A stretch of DNA of 64,000 nucleotides, from NCBI GenBank assembly GCA_014529385.2, contig CM043954.1, positions 1,904,501 to 1,968,500 on the forward strand, written 5' to 3'. Shown piece after piece: positions 40,881-50,640 of this stretch; the first letter of the stretch is position 1; each line of letters opens with the position of its first letter. Origin of the DNA: Adiantum capillus-veneris. Its lineage: Eukaryota; Streptophyta; Polypodiopsida; Polypodiales; Pteridaceae. The notes beneath the pieces are model-generated. The model did no database searches. It had not been told where the DNA came from and saw nothing but the letters and a program-made list of their open reading frames with translations. The position numbers were made by a program, and so were the translations under genes.

Positions 40881-41470
40881 TTACTCCTCTAGTAGTCCCT
40901 CAACCAATGCGCGGTTGAAGAGACGTGCTATCAGGGGGGAGAGAGTGTCTGCCGCATAGATTAGGTGCTTGCTCTGTAGGCCGGTATGATCTGCTGAGCG
41001 GCCGTGCTGTAGACGTCGAATGACCCTCTCCACCATAGTAGATGTAAAGAAAGTCGAGGTGGTAGGTCGAGGGTCGAAAGGCTCTGGGATCAATGGCTGC
41101 CCAGGTATCTGGTATAGGCGCTCGGCATAGTCATGCCAGGTATGAGGGTCCTCTAGTGTGGTAGTAAGACGTGGCTCTCTGAGAATCCTCCATGCTGTAG
41201 CGCAGTCTGTACTCATGAGAAGGTGGTATAGCTCAAGCTCCTGCTCCTCCTCAAAGGCCCGCCTTTTACAGTGTGTAATGACCTTCATCTGTCTCCTGAC
41301 CTCGCTCTCGTGGATCTCCTCTAAGGCTCGTCGAGCCCGTAGTTGTCTGTGTAAGTCTCTGCACTCCCTGTCATACCATTTGTTCTGGGGCATCGTCCCA
41401 GAGGGTGGAGGTCGGCCACTATGAGTAGTGTGTGGGAAGAAAATGAGGGCTGAAGTGTGAAGATCTGCGG
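40881..41470 (-). pseudogene. LINE ORF2 linker between endonuclease and reverse transcriptase
   Basis: Reads PSGTMPQNKWYDRECRDLHR, KRRAFEEEQELELYHLLMST and PRPTTSTFFTSTMVERVIRR, parallel to SGSMPQNSWYDEECREMRAQ and PTSTFFTTEMVKRAIDRMRT in the intact LINE. The endonuclease that should precede it is missing: the element is cut at about 41470. Confidence 0.85.
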
Positions 41471-41556
41471 AGAGCACAGATTAATACAAAAAGAAATACC
41501 GAAAGGGACGCCAGTCCTTGGGGCCAATATCTCTAGGCATGGAACTACGCTTGGCT
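41471..41556 (+). mobile_element. Family G LTR fragment
   Basis: Reads cagattaatacaaaaagaaa, ccgaaagggacgccagtcc and ctctaggcatggaactacgc, matching 56445-56530. Only about 85 bp is present, between a LINE break and the palindrome cluster. Confidence 0.75.
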
Positions 41557-41559
41557 AGC

Positions 41560-41836
41560 GTAACCGTGAAACGTTTCAGACCTGAAACGTTTCAGACTTG
41601 AAACGTTTTAGACCTGAAACGTTTCACCCCGAAACGGGGGCGTTTCACCCAAGAAAGGAGCCTCGGTGAAACATATGGCTGAAACGCCAATTTTGGGTGT
41701 ATATAGTATTATATATATATACATAATAGGTGTGAACATGTTAAAACCCCCCAAAAATTTTAGGCGTTTCAGCAGAGGCATTTCACCTGCATGCTGAAAC
41801 GTTTCAGGCATTTCACGTTTCACCCTGGCCGAAACG
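41560..41836. repeat. Cluster of GAAACGTTTCA palindromes
   Basis: The 10-12-bp palindrome tgaaacgtttca occurs four or more times almost exactly (41567, 41581, 41609, and near 41800). Many half sites (ctgaaacg, gcgtttca, gcatttca) occur on both sides of an AT-rich centre (41700-41730). The left part holds mostly tgaaacg in tandem and the right part gcgtttcag, giving overall foldback symmetry. No protein is encoded. Confidence 0.8.
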
Positions 41837-42695
41837 CGTTTGGCTCTGTAGACAGTAACTCACAGTAAAAGTCAGTAGCAACTGCACGGATGTCCTCTGG
41901 CTCTGAAGCAACTAACCCGTCGGGCCTCCTCAACTGATTGACCTTGGCATGCGTATGCCGAGGTCCCACTGCCTCAAAGAAAGCGCCTGTCACTTTGTCA
42001 CCCACCTGGGTCCACTAGATGCCTGTCGATGGAAAGTAAACTCATGGCGCCTCTCCTCTGTGCTGACGAGCTTGTTGTAATTGCTCCTCCAACTAAGGAG
42101 TGTCTGGATGCTGTTCTTGTATCCTCTGCAAGGAAGCAACGCCCCGTCGGAGACGTTGCTCCTCCTCTCTCGCTGCAGCCAGGCGAGCCGAAGACTCCTG
42201 AAGAAAGAAACAACTAAGCTATGCTAGTCCTGATGCCACTCTGTCAGCAAGAGAATCCTGCATGTCCAAGCTCTGTGTCCAAAGAGCCTCCACTCGCTCT
42301 CTGAGCGCTGAGTCCAGCAAGACCCTCTCAGGGATGCGTAGCATCGTGCTCCCCCTCCTCTGGCTATCAGTCACTGTGAGGATCACTGGTGCATGGTCCG
42401 AAAAGGAAGTCCCTGTCAAAATGCCAACTATCCCACCCAAGTCACAGAAGTGGTCACCAGTGTAGAAGCGATCTATCCGAGATAGATTCACGCCTCCCAC
42501 TCTGCGGTCCGAATGAGAGAAGGCCAGGTTGTCTGGAGGCCTCACAAAGCTAGAATGCTGCCACACATCTAAAACCCGCAGGGTCAAAACAAAACCTCTC
42601 CCAAGCTGCCAGCTCAACTCGATGCACAGTAGTATGGCTACCACCAATCCTGTCAGAGGGGTCCTCCAGCATGTTGAACACCCCCTATGCACCAT
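41820..42695 (-). pseudogene. Second LINE type, ORF2: end of endonuclease and pre-RT region
   Basis: 42219-42695 reads VGGVNLSRIDRFYTGDHFCD and FSDHAPVILTVTDSQRRGS, the last blocks of an APE endonuclease (SDH motif). 41820-42005 reads VTGAFFEAVGPRHTHAKVNQ and ATDFYCELLSTEPNA, the linker before reverse transcriptase. The frames differ, so there are frameshifts, and the RT itself is missing: the element is cut at about 41830 beside the palindrome cluster. Confidence 0.8.
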
Positions 42696-43168
42696 TGCTG
42701 TGCCTGCGGCAGAGACTCAACAATTTGAGACCAAAAATCTGCACGAGCACTCGCCACATTGGGCGGATAGATGTTCAGGAAGCCCACGAGACAACCCTGA
42801 ACCTGCATAGTGATCCACTGAGCCCTGCCTGGCACAATGACCCCTCTGCCCACAATGGCCTGCTGCAAAGAATCTGCAATAGTCATACATACCCCGCCCT
42901 GGATGCCTCCAGGTCCAAATGCAGCTGACCAAAAAGTCTCATATCGTCCACGCAAAAGCTGACCACAACGTCTAATGCGGCTCTCACACAGATGATGCTC
43001 CTGTAGCATAAGAAGGTCAATCTCTCCTCCCACAAGGCATCGCTGAAGCTCCTGACGCAGTCGGCTCCTCTGACGTTGAAACTGGGGGCCACCTAATCCC
43101 TGTACGTTCCATGAGACGATCCTCATGGGGAGCGAGAGAGAACTGATGTTTCCGCAGCAACTAACCAT
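42653..43168 (-). pseudogene. Second LINE type, ORF2 N-terminal endonuclease
   Basis: Reads MRIVSWNVQGLGGPQFQRQR (SWNVQGL motif), LLMLQEHHLCESRI (catalytic Glu in QEH) and PGGIQGGVCMTIAD, then FLNIYPPNVASARADFWSQI. The usual GDFN segment is disturbed (QQWCIGGVQHAGG) next to a frameshift. It continues in another frame in 42695-42219. Confidence 0.85.
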
Positions 43169-43892
43169 GCTATCTTCGAGGCAGGCTTGGATGGGGAGTA
43201 ATCCGCATCTGAGCGTCCTTGAGATAGGCGTGACTGCAAAGAGTGTCTAGCCCAAGCCCAAGTAGACCAAGCTGTGCGAAGAGCAACCTCCTCTGTCCAG
43301 GAGTCCTCATGTATGTGTACATAGCATGGTGGGCTCTGCGTGTCAGCAAAAAAGTAAACCACAATGTGTCTACATCGTGCTGCGTCTGGAGGTGTCACAA
43401 CAAACTTGGCCAATGGCCAAAGAGTTTGAAGCAAGTCAGTAACCCCTAGGTCTCCCATGTGGTGAGAGAACTCTAGGGCCTGTGTCCGCAGCCACTCCAA
43501 CACTGAGTCTATAGTCCACTCAGCCTGGTCCTTGCCGCATAGGGGAAAAGAGAAGCCAATTGCTGAGTCTAAGGCCTCTATTCCCCTAGCTGCAAGGAAC
43601 AACACATGGACTCTGAAGCAGGTTACCTCAAGGTCTGGTGAGGGGTCATTGAGAAACCGTGTAAAGTCGTAGGCAAAGAAATCCCAACGACGCTGAATGT
43701 CGAAGCTCGTCACAGCATGAGGAATTGTTGCAAATGGAGATGTCTGCACCAGAAGAGGGGGTCAAGAAAGACTGTCCCTCTCGTGCCAAGCGACTTGTGG
43801 CAAAGGCGCTGCTAAGAGATCTCCTAGCAGTCGAGGATGGCCCTACCCCCTGGGACAATTGCGGGACTGGAGCGGGAGGAGGTGAGGGAGTA

Positions 43893-43925
<33 letters not shown>

Positions 43926-44330
43926 CTGTCGAGGGGCTATCGAGGGTGAGGCTGGAGCAGGGACCTCATCCTGCTGAAGAGTGTCGAATCGGTTCCCCGT
44001 GGGAACCCAATGCTGCTTGGCAGGAGCCCGAGGACCACTTTGAGTGCCAGGCTTGCGCGGTTGCCCTGCCGACGTCGACCTTGAACCTGCTGCCAACCCT
44101 CCTCCGTTGGAATCCCAGGCTCGGGAGGGTGGCTCTGCCTGCGTACTCTGTGACTCTACCTGCTGCTGCTGCTGGCAAGCCCTTGAGGGCTGGGGCTGGG
44201 CCTGTGGTGTAGGTCGGGGCCTCCTCCGAGGACAGGCCTTCGCAAGATGGCCCATCTGTCGACAAATGGAACACTGGTTCGGGAGGCCCGAATACTCCAC
44301 GCTCTGTTAGATCCAACCCCCACTCACCCG
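43123..44330 (-). pseudogene. Second LINE type, ORF1 C-terminal half with zinc knuckle
   Basis: 43824-44300 reads YSGLPNQCSICRQMGHLAKA followed by CPRRRPRPTPQ, a CCHC knuckle (C-x2-C-x4-H-x4-C), then a Q/P/S-rich linker and a proline run encoded by the poly-G tract. 43123-43749 is a further conserved-looking 208-residue frame (SFDIQRRWDFFAYDFTRFLN, SFPLCGKDQAEWTIDSVLEW) that I do not recognise. ORF1 with DUF4283-like and CCHC parts is typical of a plant LINE group different from the one at 32355-37600. Confidence 0.75.
43893..43924. repeat. Poly-G tract
   Basis: A run of about 32 G that encodes prolines on the minus strand. A similar run is at 50829-50848 in the same host LINE. Confidence 0.92.
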
Positions 44331-44496
44331 AGGAAGAAGGATGACCTTCGGTAGAGTGTGGGTGTCCCTAACCAAAACACGTACTGAGGGAATGCCATCT
44401 GCCTTGGCAGCTACTGAGGTTGCCGTGCGAGGTGTCTCCGGGACAGTCCCAATCTCTGAGACTATCTTGGCCAAAAGTGGTAGGTACTCCCTCCTC

Positions 44497-45679
44497 TGTA
44501 AGGTGCAGCGGTAGTGAATGTTGAACTTTGCTCAAGATGAGTGCTCCGAACTATGCTCAAGGTTCCCTTTACTTACGGAAGGGAGAGCCTTCTGTTCCTT
44601 TAGTGAGAGAGTGCAATGGACACAAACAAAGTGGTGAACACTGTGAATGAAGGTGTTGAGACCGAGAGATAGAGAGAGAAGAATACGACACTAGAAATGT
44701 TGTCAAAACCCTCCTCCGAAGGCCCCACTCTCTATGGCGAGAGCGGTCTACTTATGATTGCACAAATCTCTACAATGCTTGGACTTGCCGACGATGTCGA
44801 CGACGACGAGACGGGCTGGAATCTGAAAATGCTAAGGGCTGAAATCTGCAAATCTTTATCTGCTGAATTCTGACTCTATGTCGGTAACGACGATGCGACG
44901 ACGATGCGCTGAAAATGCAGATGCGTTTGCCGGGCTGAAACTACAAACTTCGGGGGATCTGATTGTGCGGCGAGGATCTGCGGCGGGAAGGTGAGATCTG
45001 CGAGGTTCGGGACTTCTACTGCGGGTGCTAACTGCTGAAAACTGAAAACGCTGATGCTTGTGGGGATTCCGTCGTGAAGATTTGCAAAACGCCGAAGTGC
45101 CTTGCAGATGCAAAAACGCTAGGGCTGATCTTTGTCTTCTACTGGTGCCGGTGGTCTTGCAATGCAAAATGCTAGGCTGATGTGCTGTGGTTCTTTCGCC
45201 AGGCTGATGGAGAAGCAAAACGTTGGCTGATCTGGGTACTTGTCCAAAAAACGCTAGCTCTTTTGCTGTGGTGCAAAAACGCTAGAGTCTTTGGGGTCCT
45301 GCTGAGAAGTTGCCTGTGAGGAATGCTCCTATTGCCTCTTCTGCTAGAAAGTGCTAGCTCTAGGTTTCTATTTATACAACTTAGTAAATTTGCCCTACCT
45401 ACTTTCCAACAAAAGTCACTTAAAAAATAATAAGTGAAAAATATCAAAAATAGGGAAAATAGATCTATGCACTGTAAAAATGCTCCTGATGGGAATCTGA
45501 TGGTCATGCTATGTGCAACCAGAGGATATGCATCTAATCTAAGTGTGTGGACATGCACTGTCTAACAGACTCAAAAAAGTGCTAGATCACCTCCTTATCT
45601 AGACTGACTGAACTAAACCGAACCTTGGTCACGCTGTAGCTTGTCCACGAACACATAGGGTTGGATGTTTCAGGTGACA
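44497..45679 (-). mobile_element. Family K solo LTR, TSD tcctc
   Basis: 1183 bp, starts tgtaaggtgcagcggtagtg and ends ttcaggtgaca. The duplication tcctc is exact at 44492-44496 and 45680-45684. It lies inside ORF1 of the second LINE type; removing one duplication rejoins the ORF1 reading. Confidence 0.92.
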
Positions 45680-46039
45680 TCCTCAAACCAGGAAAGCAGA
45701 CGGAGATGGGAAGGTATGCCTCCTCTACCAGGACATCCGAAGATGGGTTAAAACCATGTCTCCACTATTGAAAGTGGGCTTGAATTGCTCGGATGGTCAA
45801 GGGGCTCATCGTGATGACCTTGGATGCCATCTCGAAAGTCTCAAACTCTATGTGATAGCAGTTGCGTCCGAGGAATTAAACATCTAAGATCTTGCCCACC
45901 TCTGCGGGAAGGCGGGCTTGGAGAAGATCATGTAGCTCTCCTTTGTTGGGTCTGGTGCCGAGGATCTTGCAGATGACGGAGGTCGCCTCGAGGCTCTCCA
46001 CCTCTGTTGCAAGGCTCGCTTGCTCTGTCGATGAAAGAG
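45680..46039 (-). pseudogene. Second LINE type, ORF1 middle part (DUF4283-like)
   Basis: The minus-strand frames read LATEVESLEATSVICKILGT, PNKGELHDLLQARLPAEVGK, then after a shift RNCYHIEFETFEMASKVITM. This is the pattern of DUF4283: a conserved K-x-L-G-x-x-P, then a repeated x-F-x-x-F-E. It is enclosed between two family K insertions. Confidence 0.65.
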
Positions 46040-47296
46040 TGTTAGGTGCAACGGAATGATTGTTTGCGCTTTGCTCAAGATGAGTGCTCCGAACTGTGCT
46101 CAAGGTTCATTTTGTTCTTATGGAAGGGAGAGCCTTCCGTTCTTAATGAGAGAATGCTATGATCACAAACAAAGTGAATGGACACTGTGCGTGCAAGTGT
46201 ATGAGATTGAGAGATAGAGAGAGAAGAGAGATACGACACCAGAGATGTTGTAAAACCCTCCTCCGAAGGCCCCACTCTCGTCGGCGAGAGTGGTCTACTT
46301 AAGATTGCACAATCTGGTACAAATGATATGCATGAGACTGATGCAAGTCTAAGCTATGATGACGACGGGGATGACGAAGTCGACCTAGGGGCTGAAATCT
46401 GCAATCTTACTGCTGTCCAAAAACGCTATGGGCTCAAATCTGCAAATCTTCTATCTGCTGAATTCTAACTCTAGGTCGATGACAATGTCGATGGCGACGA
46501 TGCGACGACGACGCGCTGAAAACGCAGATGCTGAAATCTGCGTTTTACGGGCTGAAACTGTAAACCTTGCGGAAACTGACCGTGCGGCGAGGAACTGCTG
46601 CGGGAAGGTGAGATCTGCGAGGTTCGGGACTTGATCTGCGATTGCTAACTGCTGAAAACTGAAAACGCTAATGGTTCTTGACTTTCCGTCGTGATGAATC
46701 TGCAAAACGCTAGGACAGATGCAAAAACGCTAGGGCTGAAAATCTCTATTTCTGTCGCCGTGGCTCTGCAAATGCAAAACGCTAGGACTGATCTGAGGTG
46801 CTGCTGTTGCCGGGATCTGCAAAGGCAAAACGCTGGCTGATCTGAGGTGAACACGCTAGGTGATGCTGGATGTGCAAAACGCTAGGTCTCCTGGGGGGGT
46901 GTCTGCTGAGAAGTTGCCTGTTTTACGTGGAGCTCCTGCTGCCTCTTCTGCCAAATAGTGCTAGCTCTAGTTTGCTTATATACAAACTTAGAAAAATTGC
47001 CCTACCTACTTTTGTTGGAAAGTCACTTAAATTAATAAGTAAAAAACGTCAAAAATAGGGAAAATAGACTAAATGCACTGGAAAATTCCCGTGAAGGATT
47101 CTGATGGGAATGCTTATAATCATGCTGTGTGCAACCAGAGGATATGCATCTATACTAAGTGACTGGGCATGCACGGTCTACGAATAGACTCACAAAAGTG
47201 CCAGATCACTTCTAATCTAGACTGACTAGACTGGCTGAATCCTTGTCGTGTTGTAGCTTGTCCACGGACACACAGGGTTGGATGTGTCACGTGACA
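46040..47296 (-). repeat. Family K 3' LTR
   Basis: Starts tgttaggtgcaacgg and ends gtgtcacgtgaca on +. It contains repeated gcaaaaacgctagg-ctgat units (46690-46890). Confidence 0.92.
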
Positions 47297-47307
47297 TCCC
47301 CTCCTTT

Positions 47308-47793
47308 TCAAAGTGAGGTACTGGTACCGAACTGTATGGCGTCGAGGGAGATCGCCAATAGCATCCGGAATCCTGGAAGGGACTCTTCGCCGGCCCACTC
47401 GGATGTGTGGGTCGTGCGGTACTTGAACTTCATAAAGGTCTGCAACGCTTGCTTCTTTGGGCCACGCCGAAAGCGACACAAAGTCTTCTGTGGCTCCTTT
47501 GATGCATCAACTTCGTTTAGAGACCTGCTTCTTTCGTCTTCAAAAATCTCCATGGCTGAAAATTCTTGAAACCATTTCGAACACAAAACCATGAACATAC
47601 CCATTCCATGTAAAGTGAAGGGAAAAAATCTTGTCTTTCTCAGAAACTGTGCATGCAATGTAGATGAACCAATAGACGGAGTGCCAAACCGTTCACCACA
47701 TACACACAAACAATGAGATCGAATCTTTTCTGTTTGATCGAAATCAATCAACTGTGGCAAATCACAATGGAAATGCCCATGCTTGGTGCTCAT
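47308..47793 (-). CDS. Unrecognised family K frame 2 (161 codons)
   Basis: Overlaps the end of the 356-codon frame by a few bases, so the two may be read in succession. It has a Cys/His-rich start (HFHCDLPQLIDFDQ, SHCLCVCGERFGTPS) and a basic end (KTLCRFRRGPKKQALQTF). I do not recognise a family. It may be a domain of a larger polyprotein after a frameshift. Termination lies just before the 3' LTR polypurine tract. Confidence 0.4.
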   Translation of the reverse strand: MSTKHGHFHCDLPQLIDFDQTEKIRSHCLCVCGERFGTPSIGSSTLHAQFLRKTRFFPFTLHGMGMFMVLCSKWFQEFSAMEIFEDERSRSLNEVDASKEPQKTLCRFRRGPKKQALQTFMKFKYRTTHTSEWAGEESLPGFRMLLAISLDAIQFGTSTSL

Positions 47794-48860
47794 ACTGTCA
47801 TGTGCTCGTTGGGAACTGTATCATGCCAAGGAAGAGACATGGAATGTGACTTCCTTACATACATACTTTTTAGCTTTTGACGAAAAATCTGCATACATTC
47901 GTGCTCATCCATGAGAGAAACGTGGTCAACATACAATATGTCATGCCTAGGAAAAGGGATCACATAACGACGCTGACTAAAATACAGGAAACGATCACGA
48001 ATGAAACACTTGAACAATGCGTGCGTATCAATCATGCGAACACATAATACTTCTTGTAAGGGTTCTTTGGACCTAGGCTCGAGAGCCAAGATCGCGTCTT
48101 CCTGAGGGGTCGAATCGTCCTGTGGGGGTTCTTTGGACCTCGACTCGAAAGCCAAGATCGGTTCTTCGTGATTGATCGAATCTACGAGGTTAGTTTCGCT
48201 AGAAAAAGCATCCACTAACACATCATCCTTGTGAACAATCACATCATCTTTATGCAACTCATCATGCTTGTGAGAAATCACATCTTGATCATGCAAATCA
48301 TCATGCTTGTCATTGTCGTCCAAATCATTGGCATCCAAATCATCATGCTTATCATTGTCAATCAAATCATCATCATGCTTCACACAATCATGCAAATCCT
48401 GTGTATCATGCTTGGGAGAAGAAGAGACCGAGAGAGTCTCCTTTTCCTGAATCTCTTGCATCGGTGCCTTCACTTGAGAAAAGAGTCGCAACATCTCTTG
48501 CATTCTTGCTTTGGTCTCGCGATCAAATTCTACTTGTCTTGCTTTGTTCTCACGATCAAATCTTGCTTCTCTTTCTTTGAATTCACGATCAAATTTGGCT
48601 TGTCGTTCTTTGGCTTCCAAACGTGCTTGCTCGCGCTCACGCGCTATGGCTGCCATTCTTGCGGCATTTCTTGCTTTGTGATGTAAATTCTGTTCCATAA
48701 ACAACAGCTCCAACTCCTCCATTGGAGTTAGTGCAATCGGTGTCGTAGATGGGGAAGGGGGAGGGTCGGAAAAACCTCCTGGTGGGGAAAATTCTTCTTC
48801 GCCTCTCTCATGCTCATCACCTCCAAGCGAAGTATCCATTCCGCTTCGAGCGATGATCAT
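47790..48860 (-). CDS. Unrecognised family K frame 1: coiled coil plus Asp/His/Lys repeat protein
   Basis: 356 codons, uninterrupted. Residues 45-130 form a long charged helix rich in A/R/E/K/Q, with repeats of the type KFDREFKEREARFDRE. Residues 150-215 are an acidic D/H/K/L array (DNDKHDDLDANDLDDNDKHD). A duplicated block EPILAFESRSKEP and AILALEPRSKEP follows near 230 and 255. The last 100 residues look folded (CFIRDRFLYFSQRRYVIPFP, ILYVDHVSLMDEHE). No capsid motif, zinc knuckle or protease site is visible. It could be a highly altered Gag; I do not assign one. Confidence 0.5.
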   Translation of the reverse strand: MIIARSGMDTSLGGDEHERGEEEFSPPGGFSDPPPSPSTTPIALTPMEELELLFMEQNLHHKARNAARMAAIAREREQARLEAKERQAKFDREFKEREARFDRENKARQVEFDRETKARMQEMLRLFSQVKAPMQEIQEKETLSVSSSPKHDTQDLHDCVKHDDDLIDNDKHDDLDANDLDDNDKHDDLHDQDVISHKHDELHKDDVIVHKDDVLVDAFSSETNLVDSINHEEPILAFESRSKEPPQDDSTPQEDAILALEPRSKEPLQEVLCVRMIDTHALFKCFIRDRFLYFSQRRYVIPFPRHDILYVDHVSLMDEHECMQIFRQKLKSMYVRKSHSMSLPWHDTVPNEHMTV

Positions 48861-49373
48861 TTTGAAGTCGTGGGTTCTTGTGGGTTCTTGGGGTCTTGGG
48901 TTCTTAAGTTGACGAGGAACTTGGGTTCTTGTGGGCCTTGGGTTCTTAAGTTCACGAGGAACTTGGGTTCTTTGGGATCTTGGTTCTTGAGGTTCTTGAG
49001 GTTCTTGAGGTTTTCTTTCGCTTGCAAACCGCGTTTGAGAAGGATCTTCTCTTCACCCGAGTTCTACTCCTTTCTTCGGGCGCACCCCTTGGCAGCCTTG
49101 CGCTCACACCAAAGTTGCTTTTTCCCACCTCACGTCGATTGGCCGGCTGCTAAGTGCACGGTTCGCTCTCAATGAGTGAAAGAGACACAAGGGGAGACTG
49201 GACAAGCCCTTCTTTCCTGGGATTCCTGTCACTCTTCAATAAAACACGATTAGGAATCGACACGCCCAAGCGAACTTGGGTTCGTGCGACCTCAACATGC
49301 ATAAAAAAATTCTTGTGATTCTTGTGGTTCTTTCCTTGAGTGATACAGAACACTGCCAAAGCTCTGATACCAA
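48861..49373 (-). other. Family K leader between primer-binding site and frame 1
   Basis: Untranslated. Reiterates cttgggttcttgtgggt and gttcttgaggttc words on the + strand (48880-49015). The primer-binding site lies at 49361-49373. Confidence 0.6.
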
Positions 49374-50640
49374 TGTAAGGTGTAGCGGAATGATTGTTTG
49401 CGCTCTGCTCAAGATGAGTGCTCCGAACTGTGCTCAAGGTTCCTTTTGTTCTTATGGAAGGGAGAGCCTTCCGTTCTTAATGAGAGAATGCTATGATCAC
49501 AAACAAAGTGAATGGACACTGTGCGTGCAAGTGTATGAGACTGAGAGATAGAGAGAGAAGAGGGATACGACACCAGAGACGGTGTAAAACCCTCCTCCGA
49601 AAGCCCCACTCTCGTCGGCGAGAGTGGTCTACTTAAGATTGCACAATCTGGTACAAATGATATGCATGAGACTGATGCAAGTCTAAGCTATGATGACGAC
49701 GGGGATGACGAAGTCGACCTAAGGGCTGAAATCTGCAATCTTTCTACTGCTGTCCCAAAACGCTATGGGCTCAAATCTGCAAATCTTCTATCTGCTGAAT
49801 TCTGACTCTAGGTCGATGACGATGTCGATGGCGACGATGCGACGACGACGCGCTGAAAACGCAGATGCTGAAATCTGTGTTTTCCGGGCCGAAACTATAA
49901 ACCTTGCGGAAACTGACCGTGCGGCAAGGAACTGCTGCAGGAAGGTGAGATCTGCGAGGTTCGGGACTTGATCTACGATTGCTAACTGCTGAAAACTGAA
50001 AACGCTAATGGTTCTTCACTTTCCGTCGCGATGAATCTGCAGAACGCTAATATGTGTAGTAGATGCAAAAACGCTAGGGCTGAAAATCTGTGTTTCTGTC
50101 GCCGTGGCTCTGCAAATGCAAAACGCTAGGGCTGATCTGAGGTGCTGTTGTTGCCGGGATTTGCAAAGGCAAAACGCTGGCTGATCTGAGGTGAAAACGC
50201 TAGTTGATGCTGGATGTGCAAAATGCTAGGTCTCCTGGGGGGGTGTCTGCTGAGAAGTTGCCTGTTTTGCGTGGAGCTCCTGCTGCCTCTTCTACCAAAT
50301 AGTGCTAGCTCTAGTTTGCTTATATACAAACTTAGCAAAATTGCCCTATCTACTTTTGTTGGAAAGTCACTTAAATTAATAAGTGAAAAATGTCAAAAAT
50401 AGGGAAAATAGACTAAATGCACTGGAAAATTCCAGTGAAGGATTCTGATGGGAATGCTTATAATCATGCTGTGTGTAACCAGAGGATATGCATCTATACT
50501 AAGTGACTGGGCATGCACGGTCTACGAATAGACTCACAAAAGTGCCAGATCACTTCTAATCTAGACTGACTAGACTGACTGAATCCTTGTCGTGTTGTAG
50601 CTTGTCCACAGACACATAGGGTTGGATGTGTCACGTGACA
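49374..50640 (-). repeat. Family K 5' LTR
   Basis: Partner of 46040-47296. The differences are scattered substitutions and small indels (for example the segment around 50040). Confidence 0.92.

Larger units (their letters stand above)
38325..41470 (-). mobile_element. LINE with (TC)n tail, 5'-truncated, split by an LTR fragment
   Basis: Minus-strand LINE lacking ORF1 and the endonuclease. It begins within ORF2 near 41470 and ends at (TC)n (+ strand GA 38325-38399). The 3' UTR end is ggccgacttctgacttttat followed by agacgttaaaaaa. An LTR A fragment (39627-39754) sits inside ORF2. Confidence 0.88.
46040..50640 (-). mobile_element. Full-length family K LTR element, 4.6 kb, non-autonomous
   Basis: The LTRs are 46040-47296 (1257 bp) and 49374-50640 (1267 bp), highly similar. 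The minus-strand orientation is fixed by the primer-binding site complement gctctgataccaa (49361-49373) and a polypurine tract (complement tcccctccttttca, 47297-47310). Flanks are aagag (46035-46039) and gagag (50641-50645), a duplication with one change. Inside are two unfamiliar frames and no protease, reverse transcriptase or integrase. The LTR begins with the perfect palindrome TGTCACGTGACA in element sense. It is inserted in the second LINE type. Confidence 0.9.

Noticed and set aside
43966-44316. Overlapping frames on both strands in the zinc-knuckle region
   Set aside because: GC-rich sequence keeps several frames open; only the frame with the CCHC knuckle has a recognised motif.
48231-48686. 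151-codon + strand frame rich in Ile/Met/His
   Set aside because: It is antisense to the D/H/K repeat of the family K 356-codon frame, so its composition is a by-product.
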